From positions 22,004,552 to 22,068,551 of the forward strand of contig OX463832.1 in assembly GCA_949825045.1 (NCBI GenBank): a DNA stretch of 64,000 nucleotides, written 5' to 3'. The notes under the pieces were generated by a model, which did not search any database, was not told where the DNA came from, and saw only the letters and a list, made by a program, of their open reading frames with translations. A program made the translations under genes and the position numbers. How positions within the stretch are numbered: position 1 is the first letter of the stretch; each line of letters opens with the position of its first letter. This document shows positions 39,601-42,547 of this stretch, piece after piece. This stretch comes from Argyresthia goedartella. Its lineage: Eukaryota; Arthropoda; Insecta; Lepidoptera; Argyresthiidae.

Positions 39601-41157
39601 TTTCTAATCAAATGATAACAAGTTACAACTATAACAAGTACCAAGGAAATAAACCTTCAAGCGAATTTCGACCTACTTGCATTTAAGGGGTTTAGCAAAA
39701 TAAGCTTATGGTGGGTCATGATTCAGATGGTTCGATAGTACATGGCTCTGTCAGTGCAAGACGCTCTGCAGAGCGGGACCTAAATATCCTCACTTTCTCT
39801 TTCTCTTCTTGCTCACTCCCATCATAACTACGCTCTCTGTCTCCCACGTGCTGTCTGTAGTTGCTGTCAGCTTCGAAATCGCACCATTAACTGTACGTAA
39901 ATTTTCAATGAACAGAAACCAAAATCAGCAACTTGCTTCAACACTTCCGTTGCTGTATAAAAAAGTGATTTCCTATAAAAGGACACAATAAAAAACTATT
40001 GAGCGAATAACCATGAATAGATTTTCCTGAAATGAGCAAAAAAATGCTGGATTGCGCGACAATTACTGATTGCTTTAGCCACCAGTTATTGGCTGATTAT
40101 AGACCGCCTGGGCGAAGTGGTGAGTGAAGTGAAGCCTTCTTTATCCTTTGTATTAGGTTGAACATGTAAAAACAACAAAATCCAGCGCTCATTTTGTATT
40201 TTATGTAACTCAAAGTTAATTAAGGTTTTCAAGTTGCTGTATTTTAGATTTCTAGTCTCGCTCATTTTTTGTCGCTTATTCAGTCAGGCAAGACCAGTAT
40301 TTTTGCAAAGCATAAACTGGATTTACAGTCAAATGTTTAAATACTACCTTTTCCTAAAAGATAATAAGTGGCAATAGATAGCATGGTGGTCACCACACAC
40401 GACAATACAGTGTATTGAAGTGTGTGGTGACCACCAATGCAGTGATTCTATATAGTGTTTGAAAACTACAGTATTCAGTATGCAATAATAGGTCAGTAGC
40501 AGGTTTTAGTGGATATTGAATGTAGCCCATGTAGGGTAACCCTAATTTAAATATGCCACTGGCACCCCTTGCACTGGTGGCATTGTATTGTCGCTTGTGT
40601 ATAGCTACAAATACAGAGTAACAGAAAAATCAAAGCCTCAAGTCTTTGTATCTTGGCTTTTGTGTCCTTACCTGAATAGCCGAGCTGACCCACTCCTTCA
40701 GGTCCACCTCGACTCCGGAGTGCTCCATCCTCAGGTGGTTGCGGACGGCGAGCTCATTACAGAACTCCTTGCTGCACAACCGACATGGGATGCTCATGTC
40801 GTCATCCTCTAGGAACTCGGACTATGGGAGCAAAACTATTTGTCACATTTTGGTCAGTGTTGATAAGAGGGTGGAACTGGCCCTTTTATTTTTCTTTTGG
40901 AACCCTCTTATCTACACTCCAACCCACACTTTGAACAATATGGGGTACCTGGAATAGCAGAGTTGTATAATCATAGGCAAACCTAGGCAGGTAGATGCTT
41001 AAGAATTCTGTGGTAGAGGTTAAAGGGTTATAATATAACACTAGTGGATGTAGAATTGTTTTCTAATTCTATGTTTAGACAATACCTTGATTTTTACAGC
41101 AGGAAACTCAGGAGTAGGATATTTCACCACTTTGATTAGTTTCACAGGTTTCGCCAT
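6047..41157 (-). CDS. C2H2 zinc-finger protein, 12 coding exons (whole gene)
   Basis: Coding exons in transcript order: 41157-41086, 40821-40672, 38660-38500, 35983-35894, 33903-33768, 32540-32484, 29237-29090, 27856-27803, 25497-25367, 13358-13254, 7068-6934 and 6154-6047. All junctions are GT-AG and all phases agree, giving about 448 residues from [10 protein letters not shown] to SVRLQ and a stop. The product has one N-terminal C2H2 finger (CRLC in exon 2), a charged linker, atypical Cys/His segments (exons 5-6) and five further classical fingers in exons 7-10 (CQVC, CGVC, CTYC, CVIC and CAIC), the middle ones joined by TGEKP-like linkers. An acidic, glutamate-rich C-terminus follows. Such proteins are normally nuclear DNA-binding regulators; the target is unknown. 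I do not recognise a specific orthologue. Introns total over 34 kb, mostly transposons. Confidence 0.88.
6155..6517. other. Zinc-finger intron 11, nothing recognised
   Basis: Intronic sequence with short A and T runs. No exon or repeat family was recognised. Confidence 0.4.
6518..6929. repeat. GT/CA microsatellite, about 410 bp
   Basis: Long runs of TG with interruptions (GTGGTGCGTGTGTG-type blocks repeat every 20-30 bp). It lies in the last intron of the zinc-finger gene and reaches almost to the 5' splice site of exon 11. Long open frames across it in both directions are by-products of the simple sequence. Confidence 0.95.
6934..7068 (-). CDS. Zinc-finger gene, exon 11 (acidic C-terminal region)
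   Basis: 45 codons, phase 0 to 0: [20 protein letters not shown], then a Glu/Gly-rich run and ETVIIEE. Acceptor GTTGCAG, donor GTGAGC. The GT microsatellite starts only about 5 bp past the donor. Confidence 0.88.
7069..7547. other. Zinc-finger intron 10, 3' part
   Basis: A GC-rich patch (about 7110-7230) of unknown origin is followed by AT-rich sequence with the phrase AACTACTGGGCCGATTTTAA. That phrase resembles the tail of a dispersed repeat also seen near 30650. A poly-T run lies at 7431-7448. Confidence 0.4.
7548..8240 (-). pseudogene. Jockey-clade LINE reverse transcriptase, 5'-truncated
   Basis: An open stretch of about 230 codons runs from the catalytic FYADDT motif through [17 protein letters not shown], the GIQLWG motif and NAPWFLRN to a stop at 7548. 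This matches the C-terminal half of Jockey-like ORF2 (palm, thumb and beyond). Everything before FYADD is missing: at about 8237 the frame runs into the start of the tandemly duplicated segment. The fusion with the upstream frame is an artefact of the rearrangement. It lies in the intron between exons 10 and 11. Confidence 0.88.
8231..10363. repeat. Tandem duplication, unit 1 (2,133 bp)
   Basis: This unit and the next (10364-12496) are nearly identical along their whole length, with only scattered substitutions and small indels; the offset is a constant 2,133 bp from about 8231 to about 10.0 kb. The unit holds a SINE, a stretch shared with 60530-61345 and a LINE-tail-like part around 9350-9545. 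It ends with the phrase CCTCCTTCTGGTGCAGTCGG. The junction reads CCTATAT, then AAGG, then ATAAAATTT. The extra four bases look like filler from end joining. Confidence 0.93.
8355..8639 (-). mobile_element. tRNA-derived SINE (family A), unit 1 copy
   Basis: Read on the minus strand: a tRNA-like head (GGCCGAGTCGGCAGTGACCC, then GGGTTCGAGTC as a B-box) and a body with GTTGTTTATCTATC and GTTGTCTAGTACCCAAGATA, ending in an ATT/ATC-rich tail. Six other copies lie in this window. Confidence 0.9.
10364..12496. repeat. Tandem duplication, unit 2
   Basis: Second copy of the 2,133-bp unit. Differences from unit 1 include a G/T change in the TCCAGTTTGG region, a small insertion in GGGTCTCACTCAATTC (unit 1: GGGTCCCAATTC), and changes near 11880 and 12085. 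After the unit the sequence runs on into the flanking repeat tail (TTAATCTAGCTCATATAC), so this right edge is the ancestral one. Confidence 0.93.
10488..10772 (-). mobile_element. tRNA-derived SINE (family A), unit 2 copy
   Basis: This is the duplicated copy of the SINE at 8355-8639, not an independent insertion. Confidence 0.9.
12497..13253. repeat. Dispersed repeat tails and TTGA microsatellites in intron 10
   Basis: At 12497-12630 lies a tail with CAAATCCGTTCAGCCG and GTTTTAGCGTGATGG, which is common in insect LINE or SINE ends. Part of this unit also occurs at 37310-37420. TTGA repeats lie at about 12744-12774 and 13186-13217. The part 12775-13100 has phrases (CAGCTTGGGCAAAAATGC) that recur inverted near 44830. 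No exon was seen. Confidence 0.55.
13254..13358 (-). CDS. Zinc-finger gene, exon 10 (last finger)
   Basis: 35 codons, phase 0 to 0: [20 protein letters not shown] and a second His, then a basic tail ending RKYQ. Acceptor GTCGCAG, donor GTGAGT. The intron before it is about 12 kb long and holds the Bel-Pao/LINE nest. Confidence 0.92.
13359..14063. other. Zinc-finger intron 9, flank of the Bel-Pao element
   Basis: No supported exon. A plus-strand frame reading [16 protein letters not shown] at about 13826-13875 follows an acceptor-like GTCTCTAG and looks slightly like a zinc-finger tail, but it has no matching CxxC half or donor. A GT-rich run lies at 13731-13817. Confidence 0.35.
14069..14462 (+). 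repeat. Bel-Pao 5' LTR
   Basis: 394 bp, TG...CA ends. It is very similar to the right LTR, differing mainly by a short insertion of about 20 bp in the right copy near 23276-23300 and a few substitutions, which suggests a moderately recent insertion. Confidence 0.93.
14470..14485 (+). promoter_or_regulatory. Primer-binding site, probably tRNA-Tyr
   Basis: TGGTCCTTCGAACCGG starts 7 bp after the LTR. Its complement, CCGGTTCGAAGGACCA, matches with one difference what I recall as the 3' end of insect tRNA-Tyr (acceptor TCGAAGGA plus CCA). The assignment is from memory. Confidence 0.65.
14987..16431 (+). pseudogene. LINE ORF1, Gag-like with three CCHC knuckles
   Basis: This is a nucleic-acid-binding ORF1 protein. 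The likely start ATG at 14987 ([12 protein letters not shown]) opens a frame that hits a stop near 15162; the reading then shifts frame near 15310-15320 and stays open to 16431. The protein has an RRM-like region ([24 protein letters not shown]) and three zinc knuckles in a row: [27 protein letters not shown] and [15 protein letters not shown] Ser/Pro-rich tail follows. Its end overlaps ORF2 by 44 bp. Confidence 0.88.
16388..20019 (+). pseudogene. LINE ORF2: endonuclease, reverse transcriptase, RNase H
   Basis: It starts at ATG 16388 ([12 protein letters not shown]), which is the AP-endonuclease start (QWNCRS, then [17 protein letters not shown] and SNHFPI). The reverse transcriptase follows in broken frames: [10 protein letters not shown] region near 17690, [16 protein letters not shown] near 17870, [13 protein letters not shown] near 18062 and [12 protein letters not shown] at about 18332, with catalytic YADD at 18338-18349. 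RNase H follows (FTDAS near 19228, [30 protein letters not shown]), and a CCHC-like tail (CECG, H, C) ends at 20019. Frameshifts or stops lie near 17095, 17230, 17350, 17635, 17945 and 18202. Confidence 0.92.
20343..21012 (+). pseudogene. Bel-Pao Gag, N-terminal part
   Basis: The ATG at 20343 ([10 protein letters not shown]) opens a Gag of the type found in Bel-Pao elements (DUF1759-like), with [19 protein letters not shown] near 20766 and a helical N-terminus. The frame shifts near 21005-21015 and the protein continues in the next frame. The upstream leader is separated from this ORF by the nested LINE. Confidence 0.87.
21013..22495 (+). pseudogene. Bel-Pao Gag C-terminus, zinc knuckles and protease
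   Basis: It continues Gag and holds cysteine-rich knuckles ([37 protein letters not shown]). It then has an aspartic protease with the catalytic [10 protein letters not shown] (D-S-G codons at 21782-21790) and the DLLIGMDLF and GWVLMGR motifs of the DUF1758/peptidase A17 region. The start of the reverse transcriptase linker follows, before the frame shifts near 22495. Confidence 0.88.
22496..23085 (+). pseudogene. Bel-Pao polymerase remnant joined to integrase N-terminus
   Basis: After a short reverse transcriptase N-terminal piece ([12 protein letters not shown]) the sequence jumps, near 22553-22610, to the region just before integrase ([12 protein letters not shown]). The integrase zinc-binding H2C2 domain follows ([15 protein letters not shown]), and the start of the core domain (GTDFAGPF) breaks off at 23085. 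The catalytic YxDD region, RNase H and most of the integrase core are absent, so this copy could only move with help from another element. Confidence 0.85.
23226..23634 (+). repeat. Bel-Pao 3' LTR
   Basis: 409 bp, preceded by the purine-rich CGGGAGGCGG tract and followed by the target-site duplication CTATG at 23635-23639. Confidence 0.93.
23847..24293. repeat. 34-bp tandem array, 13 copies
   Basis: The unit GGTTTACCGCCGCATGCTAA then CTGCAAGGGATATA is repeated with almost no variation (the first copy has TTTAACG, one copy has ACTACAAGG). There is no spacer between units. The uniformity points to recent expansion. It lies in intron 9 of the zinc-finger gene, 207 bp past the Bel-Pao target-site duplication. 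Confidence 0.96.
24330..24666. mobile_element. MITE, GTCACCG ends (type b)
   Basis: Inverted ends of about 30 bp: GTCACCGCAAGATTGTCAAA at the left, and AACGGTTTTGACAATCTAAC with GGTGAC at the right. The shared core module (TTCGTACATGTCAACCTAAC to CTTCACCTACGCTAAG) lies in the middle. Other copies: 55364-55901 and 58915-59277. Confidence 0.82.
24700..25160 (+). repeat. GGGTTCCGTACCC-family dispersed repeat
   Basis: It starts TTTTTAGGGTTCCGTACCCG and has a CCGT/CTGTC run, the phrase CTGTTGCCGCTATAACAACA, and the end CGGAACCCTTCGTGCGCGAT followed by CTCGCACTTGACCGG. The family is abundant in moth and butterfly genomes as I recall. About eight copies or fragments lie in this window. Confidence 0.85.
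25367..25497 (-). CDS. Zinc-finger gene, exon 9 (finger end plus one finger)
   Basis: 131 nt, phase 1 to 0: GLDQHLRTH completes the finger begun in exon 8, followed by linker TKIKPY, a full finger [20 protein letters not shown] and NVSPFQ. Acceptor CCCCCAG, donor GTGAG. Confidence 0.92.
25600..26260 (+). pseudogene. LINE ORF2 C-terminus and 3' UTR, decayed
   Basis: The stretch encodes, with a frameshift near 25690, the end of a LINE polymerase ([16 protein letters not shown], then [12 protein letters not shown] and [15 protein letters not shown]) and its 3' tail. The same family occurs at 29789-30560 and 53190-53545 on the other strand, and as short tails at 31885-31978, 37985-38075 and 48645-48710. 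The family tail ends in repeats of TTTGACT. Confidence 0.8.
26261..27120 (-). other. Zinc-finger intron 8 with a second tRNA-derived SINE (family B)
   Basis: At about 26525-26640 (minus strand) lies a tRNA-like head with GTCCCGGGTTCGAACCCG as B-box, followed by TTTCTGGTTTCCACGACACG. Related pieces lie near 51985-52112, 53553-53700, 58718-58850 and 59856-59955. The rest of the stretch shows no recognisable feature. Confidence 0.6.
27121..27645 (+). repeat. GGGTTCCGTACC-family repeat
   Basis: It starts TTTTTAGGGTTCCGTACC and ends GGTGCGCGAGTCCGACTCGC with ACTTGACCG. It contains two separate GTCTGTCTGTCTGTC runs (about 27178-27210 and 27493-27520), suggesting two family members partly merged. 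Confidence 0.75.
27803..27856 (-). CDS. Zinc-finger gene, exon 8 (start of a finger)
   Basis: 54 nt, phase 1 to 1: linker GDRPFP, then [12 protein letters not shown]. The rest of this finger (His residues) comes from exon 9. Its acceptor GTAATTTCAG directly follows the ATT-rich tail of a SINE inserted in the same orientation. Confidence 0.9.
27865..28116 (-). mobile_element. tRNA-derived SINE (family A) at the exon 8 acceptor
   Basis: Same family as 8355-8639 and same orientation as the zinc-finger gene. Its ATT-rich 3' tail ends within about 9 bp of the exon 8 splice acceptor. Confidence 0.9.
28214..28525 (+). mobile_element. Foldback element (type x), short copy
   Basis: It shares AATAGTAGTTTATGTGACTG, TTTAATGCCTAATTATGTAC and the end GGGTTTATGATACGTGTGTA with copies at 29288-29788 and 34065-34566. 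Inner arms GTTTATCTACACA and TGTGTAGATAAA are inverted, and the outer part forms a second hairpin. The middle is deleted relative to the other copies. Confidence 0.75.
28685..29086. repeat. 9-bp minisatellite GTGTGAYGG, about 45 copies
   Basis: Units differ almost only at one C/T position (GTGTGACGG or GTGTGATGG). The array starts 3-4 bp after the donor of zinc-finger exon 7. Since 9 is a multiple of 3 and the unit has no stop in this frame, the coding frame of exon 7 stays open through the whole array as a His/Thr/Pro/Ser repeat. Confidence 0.95.
29090..29237 (-). CDS. Zinc-finger gene, exon 7 (two C2H2 fingers)
   Basis: 148 nt, phase 0 to 1. It encodes [15 protein letters not shown] with a second His five residues on, and then [20 protein letters not shown] ending HT. 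The donor GTAACACC is immediately followed by the 9-bp minisatellite at 28685-29086. Confidence 0.92.
29288..29788 (+). mobile_element. Foldback element (type x), long copy
   Basis: Outer half: TAGTAGTTTATGTGACTGCT, then a palindromic patch with CTCGAGAGT (29330) and ACTCGAGAG (29382). Inner inverted arms are TTTATCTACACACATATCAT (about 29427) and its near complement at 29760-29788. Two copies of GGGCGTCGGCGTTCGAAATT lie inside. It is preceded by AAAGTCAAAGTCAA, the tail signature of the LINE family next to it. Confidence 0.75.
29789..30560 (-). pseudogene. LINE ORF2 C-terminus and 3' UTR
   Basis: A minus-strand open frame at about 30555-30154 encodes [40 protein letters not shown] and on to [13 protein letters not shown], the last part of a Jockey/CR1-like polymerase. 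The 3' UTR runs to 29789. The 5' part is missing. Confidence 0.83.
30561..31322 (+). repeat. Unclassified dispersed repeat with AAAT tail
   Basis: It contains GGAACTACTGGACCGATTTC, GACCACCAGGGGGCGCTGCT and ends in (AAAT)n at about 31298-31323, which suggests the 3' end of a retrotransposon. No protein was recognised. Confidence 0.55.
31323..31980 (+). repeat. Two LINE tails
   Basis: AT-rich sequence ending AATAAACGAATCTGAATCTG (31777-31800), a LINE-type (TCTGAA)n tail, is followed at 31885-31978 by the tail of the 25600-type LINE (GGTCCAATGTAGAGAAGAGG to TTTGACTTTGACTT). Confidence 0.65.
32047..32302 (+). repeat. 255-bp dispersed repeat, copy 1
   Basis: Nearly the same as 36396-36641: repeated GTTGTTCAGATAAATATG blocks, then GGTGCCCAGCTGTGGGTGGA, a GAT microsatellite, and the end GAGATGAAAAGAAATCAACA. 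The two copies diverge right after this end. The family is unknown to me. Confidence 0.8.
32484..32540 (-). CDS. Zinc-finger gene, exon 6 (57-nt symmetric exon)
   Basis: 19 codons, phase 0 to 0: [19 protein letters not shown]. Acceptor TTTCCAG, donor GTAAAG. It begins by completing the CQVC pair from exon 5 and ends with CQ, which exon 7 completes as CQVC. Skipping it would keep the frame and would still build a CQVC pair from exon 5 to exon 7. Confidence 0.87.
32580..33075 (+). repeat. CCGAGGGG-family repeat, interrupted by a MITE
   Basis: The part 32588-32720 (TGTCCCCGCCGAGGGGAACA, then TTTACCCGGATGCGAGTAA, GGCCAACCCGACTGTCA) recurs at 36838-36970 and, shortened, at 61693-61800. It is cut by the MITE 32721-32989. 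The sequence from 32990 to 33075 is its other flank. Confidence 0.7.
32721..32989. mobile_element. MITE with ~80-bp terminal inverted repeats
   Basis: It starts CCAGGGGCCCAATTCCGGTA and ends with TACCGGAGTTGGGCCCCTGG. Each arm is about 80 bp and covers a large part of the element. The target duplication GCCGCT(A/G) lies at 32714-32720 and 32990-32996. Diverged relatives may lie near 10110-10260, 12660-12760, 54545-54600 and 55200-55290. Confidence 0.88.
33076..33621. other. Zinc-finger intron 5, nothing recognised
   Basis: AT-rich intron sequence with short TAAAA-type runs. No exon or repeat family was identified. Confidence 0.4.
33622..33730 (-). pseudogene. Decayed tandem copy of zinc-finger exon 5
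   Basis: The stretch aligns with exon 5 (33768-33903) from its acceptor-like CATCAG and GGGTCC start to its KCQ end, sharing [14 protein letters not shown] and the final FKCQ. It lacks about 27 bp, carries an in-frame TGA after CHQTC, and has an ATGAG where exon 5 has the donor GTGAG. It is therefore unlikely to be spliced in as coding sequence. Confidence 0.85.
33768..33903 (-). CDS. Zinc-finger gene, exon 5 (atypical Cys/His finger)
   Basis: 136 nt, phase 2 to 0. It encodes [19 protein letters not shown] and then [14 protein letters not shown], a Cys-rich segment with a C2H2-like tail but unusual spacing. It ends IKCQ at the donor, so the last CxxC pair is completed by the next exon (VC). 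A decayed copy of this exon lies 37 bp further downstream in the gene. Confidence 0.88.
33985..34740 (+). mobile_element. MITE (type a) carrying a nested foldback element
   Basis: Type a ends: TATTTAATCGCACATCAAAA on the left, and GATGTGCAGTTTAATATTTC on the right. The left part stops near 34064. A foldback (type x) element occupies 34065-34566 in minus orientation, and the MITE resumes near 34580 with the shared core (TTCTTACATGTTCAACCTAA). A short duplicated stretch (TTTTAAATATT and TTTTAAGTATT) flanks the nested element. Confidence 0.78.
34065..34566 (-). mobile_element. Foldback element (type x) nested in a MITE
   Basis: Third and well-kept copy of the 29288-29788 family, in reverse orientation. 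It includes GTTCCTGAACACATCAAAGA and the CTCGAGTGATATTATTATGA palindromic patch. Confidence 0.75.
34972..35170 (+). repeat. GGGTTCCGTA-family repeat, shortened
   Basis: It begins TTTTTAGGGTTCCGTAGAGA, with CTGTCTGTCCGTCCG, CTACACAGTTGAAACTTGGT, and then decays. Confidence 0.65.
35409..35665 (+). mobile_element. tRNA-derived SINE (family A)
   Basis: Head CGACCCGAACGGCCGAGTCG, B-box GGGTTCGAGTCCC, body CGTTGTCTAGTACCCAAGAT, and a TATTATTATTATAATT tail. It is antisense to the zinc-finger gene. Confidence 0.9.
35894..35983 (-). CDS. Zinc-finger gene, exon 4 (basic linker)
   Basis: 90 nt, phase 2 to 2. It encodes a lysine/arginine-rich stretch ([20 protein letters not shown]) that could serve as a nuclear localisation signal. 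Acceptor TATACAG, donor GTGAGT. Confidence 0.85.
35984..36395. other. Zinc-finger intron 3, nothing recognised
   Basis: No exon or repeat family was identified in this part. Confidence 0.35.
36396..36641 (+). repeat. 255-bp dispersed repeat, copy 2
   Basis: Matches 32047-32302 closely and ends at the same point (AAATCAACA). It has a shorter GAT microsatellite. Confidence 0.8.
36838..37195 (+). repeat. CCGAGGGG-family repeat, longest copy
   Basis: It starts TGTCCCCACCGAGGGGCACG and continues through ACTCCACCACGCTGGCTCAG, GTAGCGATAGTAGCCGGGAC and TATCATCCGAAACACGGAAG. A shorter copy with an internal deletion lies at 61693-61875. It is probably the end of an unrecognised retrotransposon. Confidence 0.65.
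37424..37640 (+). mobile_element. MITE (type a), uninterrupted copy
   Basis: About 217 bp with ~30-bp inverted ends (ATTAAATCGTACATCAAAAA on the left; GATGTGCAGTTTAATATTT on the right). The shared core is in the middle (AAGGATAAAGGGGGCTTCGC). The preceding 37310-37420 matches the repeat tail found at 10290-10360 and 12430-12540. Confidence 0.8.
37641..38499. other. Zinc-finger intron 3, upstream part
   Basis: Mostly unassigned AT-rich sequence. A LINE tail fragment (CCACAGTGGTCCCATGTAGA) lies at about 37995-38070. No exon was seen. Confidence 0.4.
38500..38660 (-). CDS. Zinc-finger gene, exon 3 (linker)
   Basis: About 53 codons, phase 0 to 2. It encodes [20 protein letters not shown] and then a hydrophobic patch, [16 protein letters not shown] resembles a sumoylation motif (psi-K-x-E); this is inference only. 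The acceptor (CCCCAAG) has a weak tract, so the exact start may differ by a few bases. The donor is GTGATT. Confidence 0.75.
38661..40671. other. Zinc-finger intron 2
   Basis: It holds a GGGTTCCGTACCC-family piece at 39147-39240, a remnant of the shared MITE core at about 40112-40183 (minus), and a near-perfect hairpin at 40383-40440. Otherwise no recognisable feature. Confidence 0.5.
40383..40440. repeat. Hairpin, ~18-bp stem
   Basis: GCATGGTGGTCACCACACAC and GTGTGTGGTGACCACCAATG are near-complementary arms around a loop that itself holds ACAATACAGTGTATTG, a smaller palindrome. Confidence 0.8.
40672..40821 (-). CDS. Zinc-finger gene, exon 2 (first C2H2 finger)
   Basis: 50 codons, phase 0 to 0, acceptor CCCATAG and donor GTAAGG. 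It encodes an acidic start ([10 protein letters not shown]) and a C2H2 finger with CRLC, then His-x4-His (NHLRMEH). Confidence 0.9.
41086..41157 (-). CDS. Zinc-finger gene, coding exon 1 (start codon)
   Basis: 24 codons beginning [20 protein letters not shown] and ending in phase 0 at a GTATTG donor. A splice acceptor (ATTTCAG) lies directly before the ATG, so at least one 5' untranslated exon must lie further upstream, between here and the DNAL1-like gene. That exon was not located. Confidence 0.85.
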
Positions 41158-42392
41158 CTGAAATCAAACAGGCAGAGAACTCTGAGATCTTTGGTAGACT
41201 AAATATTAGTCGTGGCTTTACTACCACGCGGATATTCAGGTTTATCTCGGAATTGCTTACAGCTTTTACGCTGGCACGGGGTTTATTTATTTTACGCTAG
41301 GAAAAACTTCTGTAAGGTTCGCGGGTTTGTCATTTAAATCAACTTTTTAAAATCGTACGGCCACGAGTATGGAATTTTACTTTTTTCACCAGAAAAAAAG
41401 GATATCGATTTTTGGCCCAAAGCAGATAAGATTTACTGTGGCAAAGTTCTCTGTTTTATGTCAAGCAATGCTGTCAGGGAATAGTTCTATTACAAAGATA
41501 ACAACAGAAATTACAATATTTACCTTGTAAGATGCCGTATTTTGGTTCAAAATCGGAAAAGAATGGCGTTTGTTTTTTTTTATTTAAAAAAAAGAAACCC
41601 GATGGAAAAAATAAAAATTAAAAAGTAGTATGTACCGAACTCAAAAAGTAAAAACGTCAAAACTACGACCAAACTCCTTATAAATCAACCCAAAATTTAG
41701 GAAACTGTGTGCAAATTACACGAATATCCACTAAAATAGAACAATGCGTCGTTTCTGTGAAGAAAATGACGCCATTTCGTGAATTTTCTGATTGCGTGAT
41801 TCTCTGCTTGTTCCACTTTGCACGAAGCTGTCTCTTTAGCAGCAGCATACTCGTCGTCGTCGGGTCAATCAACACTACTTCCATGATCATGATACAAGCA
41901 AAACAATTTTTCCTCTAGCTAGAAAGCATACAACAATAAAGGAACTTAAAATAAATAATTATTTTTTATTTTAAAATTTCCAAAGCAACATCAAGAAATA
42001 AATCTCAATAAAAGAAGTATCACTTATTTTGACGGAACACACCCATTATAACAATAAATTACTATAGAACGTAAACATTCACGAGTTACAAAAATGTTAT
42101 CTAAAGTTAAAAATTAAAACTTGGAACAGCCTAAGTTGTGCTTTTCAGATTTTACTTTCTCTGTTTTAATAATTGAATGTATGACCATGGTATACATTTT
42201 ATTAAGATTATTCCTATCTTTTAATAGGTACACCCTTAGCAAACTCAAGCGTGATATTTTGTCGATAACTTTGATCTATCTTTGGCATAGCAACGTAAAA
42301 TCTGACAAAGGCAAGTAAAAACGCTATTTGTATTTATATTACTCTATGCGCTATTAGCTAATAAAAGAAGCAGTAGCGGGTCAGCAGTTAAA
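41158..42392. promoter_or_regulatory. Divergent promoter region between zinc-finger and DNAL1-like genes
   Basis: About 1.24 kb separates the two start codons, which point away from each other. The zinc-finger side must include an untranslated exon and intron, since an acceptor abuts its ATG. No recognised transposon lies in the middle part, unlike nearly every other stretch of this size here. No specific promoter motif is claimed. Confidence 0.55.
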
Positions 42393-42547
42393 ATGTCTGC
42401 TAAAGCTACAACGATAAAAGAGGCTATAAAGCGTTGGGAAGAGAAGACTGGTCAGCAAGCTTCATCGGCCACTGAAGTCAGTTTAGTGTTCCAGTGGCCA
42501 CCGATTGAAAAAATGGACAGCTCTTTAGCATCTCTCACTAACTGCGA
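42393..42547 (+). CDS. DNAL1: DNAL1-like gene, exon 1
   Basis: ATG at 42393 ([20 protein letters not shown]), ending TNC plus two bases at the donor GTATGT. Confidence 0.94.
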
